Assembly: GCF_963678635.1 (NCBI RefSeq) | Contig: NW_026971602.1 | Coordinates: 1-25,553, forward strand | Length of the DNA stretch: 25,553 nt | Origin: Symsagittifera roscoffensis | Taxonomy: Eukaryota; Xenacoelomorpha; Acoela; Convolutidae | Direction of reading: 5' to 3' | Part shown: positions 10,884-21,735 of the stretch, one piece after another | Position numbering within the stretch: position 1 is the stretch's first letter | How the letters are laid out: each line of letters begins with the position of its first letter | Program-made: the position numbers and the translations under genes | The notes under the pieces: generated by a model | Database searches by the model: none | Told to the model about the DNA's origin: nothing | Seen by the model: the letters and a program-made list of their open reading frames with translations, nothing else

Positions 10884-13804
10884 TGTGATTTACTTCAAAA
10901 TTGTTCGACAAGTAACCAAATGTTCGAATACGAGAAATAAATTACTGAAAAAGTAATTTCAATAAGTAGACAAATCTCGAAAATATCCAAAAATTATCAC
11001 TTATTTTTGGTAAGAGCAAAAAAGAGAAAAATACAGAAATTTATAAGTCGAAAATTGTTTGTAGTCAAACGAATTCTGTAAACAAATTTTGAATTCGAAA
11101 CAATGAAGATCAGTTTGATGGATTTTTGTAATTTTTGTAACTTTAAAAACTAGAGATAAAAATTACTTCATTAACAGTTTTTAGGAGTAAGTATTACAAT
11201 GATATATGGATTTTAAAATAAATTCATTTCGGTTTAAAAACTTTGAAACGGAAAAGAGGGCTTTCGAATAATCATTAGCTTTATTCAAAAAAAAACTAAA
11301 ATACATTAAAAGCAAATTGAGAAATCGTTTTGCACGGTTTGGTTATATGATATATTGACAGAACTCAGATTGTTATGGTTACAATCAAACTAAACTGCGT
11401 AATACTATGGTAAAACAAAGCAAAATTATGCGTTTCCTGATTTACGACAGAAGAGTTTATATATGTTTCTATTTTATTCTACTACCATAAACTACTGCAG
11501 ATGTTACAAGTAAGAATTACGAAAAGCTATGAAAATAAACCAATAACTGGTTTTCCGCACTCCCATGTAGTATGTAATTCAGCTGATGTTACTTGAAAAT
11601 GAAGAGAAATGTACTAATATGGAGTTTGTTGTTTGTATTGAGCTACAATTCAGATTTTGGCTGTATTTTCTTCCTTTTTTGTTCATTTTGCTTATATCTG
11701 TACAAACAAACAAGTTTAATTCTTAAAAAAGTTTGAGACGCAGTGAGTGGCTACAATTCAGCAATCAAATTAACGAAAACTGCCTACAACATATTATGCT
11801 TAGCTGAAAAAAAACGCTAGGGTTCTTATAACTGAAAAACTTGGTTACTGTACCATATATTATTAACAAGCTTTTTGTTTGTAAAAGTCACAAAGAATGA
11901 AGCCATAAGCTGAGAGGACGTATCAAGTTTTTCAGTTAAACATAGAAACTCTGTAAAAAAATCTGATAACTAGCAAAATAACTGATGCTCACCTAAAATA
12001 CGAAATTAAAAACAGTTTTCAACTTTCTTGAAAAATTAATTTTAGCTCACAAATCATCTTAATTTTAGGTTTAAAATCTTTCTCCGGAATAGTAAATTGA
12101 TAGAACACAAAACAATAAAACACACGTTCCAAGCACAATCACTCATATTAATTAGTCTGAGGGCAATTTTTCTATGGTTAGATATTTCAAACTTTTTACG
12201 TAAGACTTGGTTTGTTCTACTGTCTCGAGAGCGCTAAGCAAAATCTTTGTATTCTTACAGGTGTCTCAGAGCGGAAAATTGTGTAGTTGAAAATTGATAC
12301 TGGTTAAGGAGTATTTAGCTCAAGAATTGAATTTAAAATTAATTGACTATTTGAGTTCTTTTGTAAGTTTTTTTGCCTAAAAACTTCAAAAGGAAAGTTT
12401 GTCAAAAAATTGCTGATCTTTTTAACGAAAGTAATACTCTGTTTTTCTTAATGTTGCAGTGTAAAGATTTATTTTGATGTAAAAACTTGCTGGAAAGAAA
12501 AATTTAATTTTTTTAGAGACAAATAGGATTTCTTAGGATTTTGCTTAATCAATAGTTTAGTTAACGTTAAGCCAAAAAACTTTTTGTGATAAAGGTTGCC
12601 AGAAGAATTGCTAAGTTGTTACAAAAGGCTCAGTCAGTAGAAAAATTCGTACATTACAAAAATTTCGGTAGTTCGTAGTTTTCTATCGAGAACAATAACA
12701 AATTCAGCCGTTTATCTAAACGAATTCCATGATACCAAAAAAAAATGTTCAACTCGGTCGAATGGTCAATTGAAACAACCTTTTGCTGTTTTTTTTTCGT
12801 TAACCTTTGGTAAATTTTATGCTGACTGCCCTATCTGCTATGAAGGTAATCTTGTTTTGATACCTAAATTTTGTCAAAATAATCTGGTGTTTAGCGTGCA
12901 CGTTTTTCATTCTTAAACATGTTCTAAAAATTTGTCGTCTACGTATAGTAATCGTTTTCTGATATTCTAGTTAGAAATAGTGTTATTAAGTATATATGGA
13001 AAGCATTGGACTGAGATAAGACCCTTATCAAACGGCGAAGTGAACTTACCTTGGTTTCGAGTTTGCATACTTTTTTGCTACTTAATGCTTCTTGTGACTC
13101 AAGTAAGATCTTAAAATACAGTTTTAAATGCTTTTTCAGGGATAAGAGCTTGCATTGCGTCAATTACGGATTATCGTGAAAAAATTTTTTTGATAAGTGA
13201 AAAAACTGCGGCAAATTGTGGTTCCCATAATCAAATATCGAATTGTTTTTTAATCAAAAAGGAATTCACAAACTGTTTCAAGCGATTGTTTAAACTAATT
13301 TCCAAGTGCTTACCTATCACTGCAAGTAAAGATATTGATCTATAAAAGGCTGGATTATTTTTTTATAGGCTTGAATCAATTCGCCCAGTTAAATTTTATC
13401 TAAAAATTTAGAGCAATCTAAAACCATTTATGTCAATCTTGATTAAAAAAACTACTTGCAAAGTACGAAATTCTATGCAAACTTTTCCTTCGATAGAGTG
13501 AAATATTTTGAGAACTAAGTTTTAAACAAAAGGTATGAGATTGACGGCGACCAATTTGTCACCCAATGCTGAAAAGACTTCATTAAAATAATCCAAAATT
13601 GTTTCGGAAACCTCAATAAAAATGCTAGAACTTTCTCCTTTTTCTTCTTAAAAAAATGAAAAAACTTAAACTTTGATCTAGCGTCTCAGAATTTTTATTA
13701 GTGACAGCAGTTTTAATTTGTTATCTATTCAGACATTGCCTTATCTCGTTTTTGATAGTTGTCTGTTTTCCGGTACATTCATCTCTTAAATTATTTTTTC
13801 ATTG
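10884..13804. other. Long stretch without a recognised gene
   Basis: About 2.9 kb of AT-rich sequence with no family-level coding match and no copy of E1 or E2. A small hairpin (AAATTACT / AGTAATTT) lies at 10939-10959. A minus-strand open segment ending in a strong splice-donor-like sequence at about 13050 is listed separately. It could be intron, a decayed element or intergenic DNA. Confidence 0.4.
13050..13163 (-). CDS. Possible orphan exon, unrecognised
   Basis: Read on the minus strand, an open frame from the ATG at 13163 runs for about 38 codons, rich in Lys, Leu and Ser, and reaches ACCAAG followed by GTAAGT, a very good donor sequence. I recognise no family. The match to a donor could be chance in so much noncoding DNA, and no partner exon was found. 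Confidence 0.12.
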
Positions 13805-14370
13805 GTATTGTATGTATTTGAGAATGAATTTAAAGTTTTCAAACGCATTACGTTAAGAGCTTTTTTTGATATTCATTTTGTAATAAAGTAGCAGCTGCAT
13901 TAGAGAAATCATTGAGTCAGTTTACAGTTTAGTAGTTTCTTAGTTGTGTAGTATATGAAATATCACAGCTTATTATGGCTATTTTTATGGCATTGTTTTA
14001 TTGCAGTAATCTTTGCCGTTCATAGAAAATTTAACGGCACAATTGTTTGACGTTTGGCTGCCCTATAATTTTTTTGAACTTCTTATTTGACGGAGACTTA
14101 TTTTTAAAACAGGACACCAGCCTGGGCCCGTGGGGAGCTCTGAAATCTAAAAATTTTATTTAAAAATTTTTTTGTTGAGTTAAGCAACCCGGGTTGACCT
14201 CCATAGACCAAGAATGCTAATCATACAAATCCATTAAGTCTATGAAAAAATAGTAGTCATACAAATTTCATACCTTTTGCTAAAATGGTGTCATCGAATT
14301 TTCAAAGAGCTTTTTTCTTGTTTTGGCATAAAAGTCCGCGTATCCTACAAAATAGAAAAGAAAAAAACTT

Positions 14371-14434
14371 GTCAAAAAATGCTTATCATATAATTTCCAC
14401 ATTTATGGAATTTGTATGAATAGCATTTTTTGAC
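14371..14434. repeat. 28-bp-arm hairpin in E2 (module A)
   Basis: The arms 14371-14398 and 14407-14434 are reverse complements with four mismatches around an 8-base loop (ACATTTAT). The outer ends GTCAAAAAATGC and GCATTTTTTGAC pair perfectly. Each arm contains one copy of the TGCTAATCATAC-type motif. Equivalent hairpins occur at 15096-15161 and 22309-22373. Confidence 0.75.
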
Positions 14435-15095
14435 GGTGACAACGAAATTTTGGCATGTTATTTTTGTGATTGCCCCTAAAAATTTTTCAACCGCAAACCG
14501 AATTTTGTACTCTGAATAATTTTTTTTCAAAAACGCTCAAAACCCTATTTCTTTTGATATTGAATTTAAAGTTCTCAAACACTAGCGTTAAGAGCTTTTT
14601 TTAATAATCATTTTGTAATAAAGTAGCAGCTGCGTTAGAGAGATCATAGAGTCAGTTTACAGTTTAGTAGTTTCTTAGTTATGCAGTATATGAAATATCA
14701 CAGCTGATTAAGGTTGTTTTTATGGCATTTTTTTAATGCAGTCATCTTTGCTGTACATAGAAAATTTAACAGCACAACTGTTTGACGTTTGGCTGCCCTA
14801 AAAATTTTTTGAAATTCTTATTTGATGGAGACTTTTTTTAAAAAACAGGACACCAGCCCGGGCCCGTGGGGAGCTCTAAAAACTAAAAATTTTATTAAAA
14901 ATAAATTTTGTTGAGTTAAGCAACCCGGGTTGATCTCCATAGACCAAGAAAGCTAATCATACAAATCCAGTAAGTCTATGAAAAAATACTAGTCGTACAA
15001 ATTTTATTTTTTTTTTGCTAAAATGATGTCATTGATTTTTCAAAGAGTTTTTTTTTGTTTCAGGATAAAAGTCGGTACAAAATAAAAAAAAGTTT

Positions 15096-15161
15096 GTCGA
15101 GAAAATGCTAATCATATAAATTCCAAATTCATGGAAATTGTATGACTAGCAATTTTTTGAC
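15096..15161. repeat. 29-bp-arm hairpin in E2 (module B)
   Basis: The arms 15096-15124 and 15133-15161 flank the loop AAATTCAT. It is the same structure as at 14371-14434, with different mismatches between the arms. Confidence 0.7.
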
Positions 15162-15564
15162 GGCGACAACAAAGTTTTGCCAAAATATTTGTGAACTTGC
15201 ACCTTAAATTTTTTCAACCGCAAATCGTATTTTGTACTAAGAAAAAACATTTTCCAAAAGTATGCGCAAAACCTGGATAACGTAGTCCTGGATACACAAA
15301 AATGGGATTTTTTCTGTTTCTCTGAATATTTATTTTTTCAAAATTGCTGAAAATCCTATTTATTATGTTTGGCATGTTTATGTTTACCTTGATCATTGTC
15401 TGATAAATTAAAAAATCAAACTTTGAAAATAATCATCTTTGAAAATTTTTGCCAAAATTTAAAGTTTGATGCTTTCTGTATTCAAATTGTGTAAGAAAAC
15501 TCTGATATCATTCAAGTCGTTTCCAATGCGTTTCAAAAACAAAAGATCATCTTTTAGTGACTTT

Positions 15565-15602
15565 AGACAAGTGGCAGAAACCATGGTTTCTGCCACTTGT
15601 CT
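15565..15602. repeat. Perfect 38-bp palindrome
   Basis: The sequence is fully self-complementary, centred on CCATGG at 15581-15586, with arms starting AGACAAGTGG and no spacer. The matching site in the second E2 copy (about 22750-22770) has only a diverged right arm. Because it is a palindrome, both strands can be translated to the same short peptide; that is an artefact and not a gene. Confidence 0.85.
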
Positions 15603-15703
15603 TCGCTTACGAACACATTCAAAAAATTTTGTGAAATTAAATTTTAAAAAAAGCAATTTTTTTCTTATTGACGATTGCTAGCCATACAATTTCCCCATTT
15701 GAA

Positions 15704-15780
15704 AAATTGTTAATCATAGACGCCTCATGCCATTTTTTGCAGGTATGGAATTGCATGAAAAGCGTATGATTAGCAATTTT
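15704..15780. repeat. Second long hairpin in E2
   Basis: A left arm beginning AATTGTTAATCATAG pairs imperfectly with a right arm ending TATGATTAGCAATT, with further pairing between CATGCCATT and AATTGCATG. The equivalent in the other E2 copy lies at about 22883-22952, with a similar fold and different base changes. Confidence 0.6.
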
Positions 15781-16867
15781 CCATATATGAAAATTGTATG
15801 ATTAGCGTTTTGGTCAACACGCGCAGAGTAACTTCCCGCGCAGACAACTGCTCTAAGTAGTATAGCAGTTTTTCCATATAGCGCAACACTATATGCAAAA
15901 ACTGATTAAAAAACAAATATTAGCCCGTTGTTGTCAGTTTGGGACAGAGTATTTTTCTAGAAACTTTAACTTGAAATAGTTAATAGAAAGAAGAAAATTT
16001 TTTCCCAATAAATCATAAAAGCTTTTTGTCATTTTTTGTGCGTGTGAAAGTAAGGATCAAAAAATTTTGCAACAAGCTACCCATGCCTCCAAAAATTTTC
16101 AAAACTTCAAGTCAATATAAACCCACATGAAATATATTTTAAACATATCAACTTAAACAAAATCCACATAGAAAATTATACACTCTGTTTTAAAATTGTC
16201 AAAAAAATCAGTCTGGTTTGATGAAACTAAGAAAAGCTAAGAATAAAATTGAAATATCGATTGTTTTGAGACTGAATAGACCTAAGTAGAGTTGGCAATC
16301 AATTTTTCCCTCATGATAATTGTGCAGATGGTTTTCTTGACGATGAGATAAGGTCCGAGTAATATTTATTGCAGCTCTAATTATGATTCAAACAGCTGTA
16401 TTGAAGATGTAATACGGACAGATATGCATATTGATTAACCGAAATTGCAATTGTTGCCTATCAAATATGTCTCAAAATACACCGAATTGGCTTTACTGAG
16501 TTATTGGTAAGAAAAAAAACTTTGTTTTTGCTAAGAAAAAAAATTTGTTTTTGGGTATCATTTAAAAACAGAAAAAAAGGAAAAAATTTGTCTTCCTACA
16601 ACAGGTTAATTAAAAATTGTCGTCCTAAAACCAAAATTAATGATACTAACAGAATGCCAAAGTTGCCAAAAATAATTCTAGAGATCAAATTGAATATTGA
16701 ACAGATCAGAACAATTCCAAAACTTCAGTCTAAAAGCGTTTTTTAGTTGTTCACATACCACTGACTTTTCCACGTTCATGCAGATTTTCACGCATCGAGA
16801 TAAGAAGTATACTTCAAAGCAAATGTAACTGTTTGAAAGTGTTCAAACCTATAAGAAAAAGATAATC

Positions 16868-16993
16868 TTTGTAGTAGTTAGAACGTAGTTGAGAGATGCC
16901 CGAGGGAAAAAGAGCCCGGCCTGAGGGCACGAAGTGTCCGAGGACGGTTCTTTTGCCCGAGGCCATCTTAAAATATGCTCTAACTGCTGAAGA
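16868..16993. repeat. GC-rich fold-back hairpin
   Basis: The left part (AGTAGTTAGAAC ... GAGATGCCCGAGGG) and the right part (TTGCCCGAGGCCATCTT ... GCTCTAACTGCT) are imperfect reverse complements. A smaller hairpin GGGCAC-GAA-GTGTCC lies at the centre. At about 125 bp and much more G+C-rich than its surroundings, it looks like a small fold-back (MITE-like) element inserted into E1 copy 2. The 106-residue minus-strand open frame over it is probably not a gene. Confidence 0.55.
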
Positions 16994-17015
16994 GTAGTTT
17001 TTGCCCTTTCTGAGT

Positions 17016-17075
17016 GAAAGATGCCGGAAAATTGTGAAAGAAATCGGAAAATTGTGAAAGAGCCCTGAAAAGTGC
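17016..17075 (+). repeat. Three 20-bp tandem units
   Basis: The units start with GAAAG at 17016, 17036 and 17056. The first two share GAAAG followed by CGGAAAATTGT; the third is diverged. Confidence 0.75.
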
Positions 17076-19724
17076 GCGAAACTATTCAAATGATTTCTTT
17101 TTTCATTCATGCGTTCTAATACTTCACTTTTCATTCATGCCTTGTGGTGTAAACACGTGTGTGAAAGAGCAAAACATACTCTTCCTGAATCATTGTCATC
17201 TTATTTTTTAACTTTCATCAAATAAGATCACAGATTCAAAATCAGGGGTTTTCGAGTAATTTTTTGATTTTTAAAAATCTTGTGACTAACAGAATCGGTT
17301 TTTCGGTTGAAACTTTTTTCGGTCGGAAAACTTTTTAGTTGAACGCAAACGAAATATTATTTTTTTTGGTCGAACTTGATCAAAATTCAACACAAAAAGT
17401 GCTCGGAATATGTCTAGCACAACCTTAGCACTTGACTATAGCATGACTAACAGCTAACTAAAATTCACCAGTAACTGTTACTGTCATTGCTTTTTCACCA
17501 GTGTAGAAATCCACGTTTACAAAAATATGAAACCCGAAATTAGAATCCGCAGACCGAACACATCTCTTGCAATCAGTTTGTAGTTGCAGACATAAATCAA
17601 GGGAGATGGTTTTTTTCAGACTATTGCACTAGAACAATGATCTCGCGCGCCGTCTCAGAACTTAGTATGTCACAATAGTTCTCCTGTGTACCAAACTGCT
17701 GCTTGACTCACTTTGAGAAATCGCTGTTCTGCAATCCCATACTTACCACTTCTATCTTTTAATCGACAACTCATAGCTTCTGAAGTCTTGACTGTTATTA
17801 AACACTAAGAGCTTAACTACTTATTTTCTACATCAGAAGACCTTACCTCATCTCAAAAGTGATGACAAGAGTGTCTTGTGATTCAAAATTTAAAATGTTT
17901 CGAATAATTTTTTTGCAACATTGTTAATTTGAATAAACTTAGCTAAGATATGCAATCGGGATTGATTCACAACTGTTTTTAAACTACTGCTTTTTAAATT
18001 TTTGTTTTTTATTTAGTTAGACTTGTAAGCATTTAACTTTAAAACAATCGATATCTAATTCCTAATTATACTGTATCCTGGCCAGTTTCACGATCACATC
18101 TTTCGTAGAATTCTTGAATGAAAAAAAACTGATCTCAATATAGCCTCAATTTTCTTAGCATTTTTCGACAGATCTACGAAGACGATTATTTTTTTGTACA
18201 ACATGACGTTTTGGCAATCTAACTAAAACATAAAATTTCAAAAACAACAGAAAAGTAAGTGAAAAACGTGAGCCAAACCCGTCGTATTTCTGTAAAATTT
18301 GGTCGCAATGGTTTAAAACCTAGTCGCAATTATTTAAGATAACTTCTAAAATTATAATTTGGACTATTTTTTTTAGCTCGTTTGATCTAGTTTTCCCGTT
18401 TGTTTGTTATGATATTTTTTCCAATACGTGGCCAATCTGAGTCAGATTTCAGGTGTGATTTAATTTCCTTCATCAGTTTTGTTCAAAAATGCTACAATGG
18501 AAACCTTCTCCAAACTCTCATTCTCTCTTCTGGTTACTCCTTGCGTAATTTCATTATTGTTGAATAATTGTTGCAAAATAATTGTGTAGTTTCAGTTGTA
18601 ATTACTCCATCCCGCATCCAGTTTCGAGCGTTATTAATTGATTTCATTACGATTTTAGAACCAGTCTTATTAAAATTGAGAAAAATTCGATTTCAATCAA
18701 TTAAAAATCGATTAAAATCTCTCTCTTTAAAATCAAATTATAATTATCTATAAAAAATTATAATCGATTATGATCGATTATTCATTGGACTATTTTTCGA
18801 TATAGTTATACTCAGTTATAGTTGATTATAATCCATTATTTCAAATCAAAACTCTAATTCATTAGTTTTGCACAAAAATCCGTTATCAATTACAAGCGAT
18901 TATAATCTCTTCGAAAATATCACGATTATATTTAATTATAAATCCTTTAAACACATAATTTTGGTGGTAATAATCAATTATGATTGTCAAAAAATCATCA
19001 TAATAATACGTTATAATCGATTATTTACACCTAAACTTGAATGCGGGAAGTTAAAAACAGATCTAACTGTTTTCCGATTCGAGGCATTATCACCTAATCG
19101 AGATAGCAGTAGACTTTATATCCTAGGATTTGACCGAACAATTTTCTCAGTTATGGCATGAACTAACATATACGAAAAGAATAAAATAAAAGCAAGTTCG
19201 AAGACAAAATTGGCAAACAAAAATAATTATAATCGATTATCCTTGCTTATAATGATTTGTTTATGCTCAAAATATGATTTCGGAATTATGATAAAGTAAT
19301 TGATCATAGTCAATTATAGCTGTATCGATAAATAGATGGGTTAAAAATAGATTATAGACGAATAAAGTATTTTTTAATCGACTAAGTTTTGATTTCAAAA
19401 GCAGAGATTATTATCGATTATTAATTATTTAAAATATTTTTTTTCTGAATTTCAAAAAGACTACTAAAATTATAATATGATCGAATATTAACGCAACAAA
19501 TGGATGCGAGTTTAAGTAAACTCAAGTTTGCTGATATTTTTGATTGATTACTAAAAAATTTTGTTGTTTTTTTGTGACTTTTGGTTTTAAACTTTTTTTG
19601 AAATAACACAAAAACCACAGCAAAAATCAAACGACTGCGTCCAAAGAGTTCTTTATAAACAATTTCTCCATTTTTAATTCTTTTTTTTGTTGTTTACTTT
19701 TCTGACATTTTTCACGTGTGTTTT

Positions 19725-20597
19725 GAAATATATATATATTTTTTTTTGCAACATTGTTAATTTGAATAAAACTAGCTAAGAGATGCAATCGGGATTGATT
19801 CACAACTGTTTTTAAATTACCGCTTTTATTTTATTGTTTTTTATTTAATTAGACTTACAATCACTTTAAATTAACTTAACACAACCCATATCTAAAACCT
19901 AACGATACCGTATCCTGGTCAGTTTCACGATCAGAACTTTCGTAGAATTCCTGAAAATCTCAATATAGCCTCGATTTTTTTAACAGATCTATTAAATCTA
20001 TTAAAACCTAACGATACCGTATCCTGGTCAGTTTCACGATCAGAACTTTCGTAGAATTCCTGAAAATCTCAATATAGCCTCGATTTTTTTAACAGATCTG
20101 TTAAAACGATCAGAACTTTCGTAGAATTCCTGAAAATCTCAATATAGCCTCGATTTTTTCAACAGATCTATTAAAACGAGAAATTAAGATGAAGTTTTTT
20201 TGGGCAATATGACAAATTTGACAACCTAATTAATACATACAAGTTTAAAACCAACGAAAAACTAAGTAAAAAATGTGCGCCAAACCCGTCGCAATACTGT
20301 AAAAATTGGTCGCAATGGTTTAAAACCTAGTCGCAATTATTTAATATAATTTTCAGAAGTTTATATTCTGACTATTCACTTAGCTTGTTTGATCTAGTTT
20401 TCCGTTTTTTTTTTGTTATGATAAATTTTCAGATTTCAGATGTGAATTTAATTTCAAATTATCAGTTTTGTTCAAAAGTGCCAAAACAGAATTCTTCTCC
20501 AAATTCTCATTTTCTCTTCTGGTTACTCGTTGCGTAATTCCAATATTGTTGTATAATTGTTGCATAATAATTGTGTAATTTCAGTTGTAATTACTCC
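19725..20597 (+). repeat. Repeat E1, copy 3, truncated and older
   Basis: This block follows copy 2 head to tail and matches about 6857-7573 of copy 1, starting at TTTTTTTGCAACATTG and ending at GTAATTACTCCA. It is clearly more diverged from copies 1 and 2 than they are from each other. It ends where the transporter's coding sequence begins. It carries an internal tandem amplification at 19894-20177 that the other copies lack. Confidence 0.8.
19894..20177 (+). repeat. Local tandem amplification inside E1 copy 3
   Basis: AACGATACCG begins at 19901 and 20010, and CGATCAGAACTTTCG at 19928, 20037 and 20107. This gives one full 109-bp repeat and a third partial unit spaced by 70 bp. The units are nearly identical, so the amplification is recent compared with the age of copy 3. 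Confidence 0.85.
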
Positions 20598-21659
20598 AAG
20601 TAACATCTCCTGAGTTCTTTCTCCGATACACAGTTCTCAACTGTGGCCGACTCTGTCCTCCCGCCTTTCCTATCGGTGTCTTCTCGCTTTGTTCCGATGA
20701 CTCACTCCGTCTTTCGTAGCACTTGCGAGCGAAGTAGTATACCATGCCGATTGTGTAATATACTCCGGCTGCTATCACACTGTACAGGTACTCGATGCTC
20801 TGAATTCCCTCTGTAAAGAAAAAAAAACATTTATTTGAAAATACAACAACGCACAAAAATGTTTACCTGCCAAATTCAATGAACCGATCACTCTAAGAGG
20901 GAAAAGAGCTGGCGTAAGTTTGAGTTGTTTTCTGAGTAATTAGAAGTTTTTCGAAGCCCGCAATGGACTCTGGCGAAGTTTCCTGTTACAGACTTTAGAT
21001 TCTTCAGTCGGATTCCGAAGTTTTTCATTTTAGTTCCTCTAAGTATAGAAAAAAATATTAGCTTCGATGGCAATGTTTGCTTGTTCAATATTTGTTAAGA
21101 GAAGTTGAACACGCGTGTTTTAAGCAAAAAAAAACTTTAGAAACTTAACCCTAGTTTGGCCTGGTCAAAAAAAATATTAAGGAATCCTACAAACGATTAA
21201 TTCAACGGTGAACCATATACCAATTTAGTTTGTCGCAAGAAAATCATCAAGTCGTAGCAATGAGGGCGAAATGGGGGAGTAGTAACTTGGTTATGAGCTA
21301 AAGTAATTTTTGGACCAAGTGAACAACCTCCCCCCAAAACAAATTAGGGAGATCGTTCATTTGGAAAAAAAATAATTTTTTGCATCCAATCAGATTTGAG
21401 AATAGTATATGCTGACCTCACTGTTTGAATTTACCATGTAATTTTGGAGAGGAGATTGTTTACATGGACCGAATATTTTGCAGTTTTTAGTAAAATGACG
21501 ACTGGCCTTTGATGATGCAGGCGTATACAAGTAGACAGAGGATGATGCAGACTACAGCCCCCGGGATGTGGAAGGGGGAGTGGTAGGTGTCAGGGTTGAG
21601 TCTCTTCACCTTCAGCACAATGTACGACACACACTGAAGTACATACGACACCAGAGCAC
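20581..21659 (-). CDS. Amino-acid-permease-like transporter, last exons
   Basis: Three exon segments are visible on the minus strand. Segment one starts after CTTCCAG at 21659 and encodes GALVSYVLQCVSYIVLK, a Pro-rich loop and a hydrophobic helix (IPGAVVCIILCLLVYACII), ending near 21500. Segment two is a 26-base exon (20892-20867). After a 56-base GTAAAC...TTTACAG intron, segment three (20810-20581) encodes a last helix (SVIAAGVYYTIGMVYYFA) and a basic, Ser-rich cytoplasmic tail ending in TGA at 20583-20581. The GAxxSYVLQ helix, loop and final two helices resemble the C-terminal end of APC-superfamily amino-acid or ethanolamine permeases; the substrate cannot be told. These exons are richer in G+C than their surroundings, as expected for real coding DNA. 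The donor of segment one is weak (GTCGTC or GTCATT), so its end is uncertain and another small exon is possible. Upstream exons are not seen in the window. Confidence 0.7.
20867..20892 (-). CDS. 26-base microexon of the transporter
   Basis: Bounded by CTCTTTTCCCTCTTAG on its 5' side and GTAAAC on its 3' side. It reads VIGSLNLA in the frame that joins cleanly to the last exon, with one base carried into the next codon. Both flanking signals fit GT-AG rules; the join to the last exon is well supported, the join to the upstream exon less so. Confidence 0.55.
20893..21499 (-). other. Probable transporter intron
   Basis: AT-rich, with no recognised coding sequence, lying between the exon ending near 21500 and the microexon. 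A 66-residue open frame at 20888-21088 lies in it and resembles nothing known. Confidence 0.45.
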
Positions 21660-21735
21660 CTGGAAGATTAAAAAACATGCAACCTCACTCCCTTTTTTCA
21701 ACATTCGTCGCTTAAATTAATTTTTCGATAATATT

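Larger units (their letters stand above)
13805..16656 (+). repeat. Repeat E2, copy 1, with internal tandem duplication
   Basis: This block matches 21736-23825 over its whole length in the same orientation. Its left part is present twice: about 13818-14540 and 14563-15240 are tandem copies with a 736-bp period (measured at CAACCC, 14185 and 14921), and the second copy contains extra sequence near 15270. After removing the duplication, both E2 copies are about 2.1 kb. It carries many copies of a TGCTAATCATACAATTTCC-like motif in both orientations, long hairpins, a conserved CAACCCGGGTTG palindrome and a perfect 38-bp palindrome. No credible gene and no terminal repeats were seen. Confidence 0.82.
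16690..19724 (+). repeat. Repeat E1, copy 2
   Basis: Matches copy 1 (6301-8687), offset by about 11,039 bases over the central block. Relative to copy 1 it contains an extra segment at about 16750-17430, which holds a fold-back hairpin and a 20-bp tandem repeat, and an extra 89 bases or so at 17672-17760. From about 17761 to 19724 the two copies are nearly identical. The right end at 19724 is followed directly by the start of E1 copy 3. Confidence 0.85.

Noticed and set aside
15459-15681. Two overlapping open frames on opposite strands sharing the peptide RQVAETMVSATCL
   Set aside because: The shared peptide is forced by the perfect 38-bp palindrome being read on both strands.
16814-17134. 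106-residue minus-strand open frame
   Set aside because: It covers a fold-back hairpin and a 20-bp tandem repeat, and resembles no protein family.
6301-19724. E1 copies 1 and 2 as the two LTRs of one giant retrotransposon
   Set aside because: No TG...CA ends, primer-binding site, polypurine tract or gag-pol coding is visible between them, and a third copy lies directly next to copy 2.
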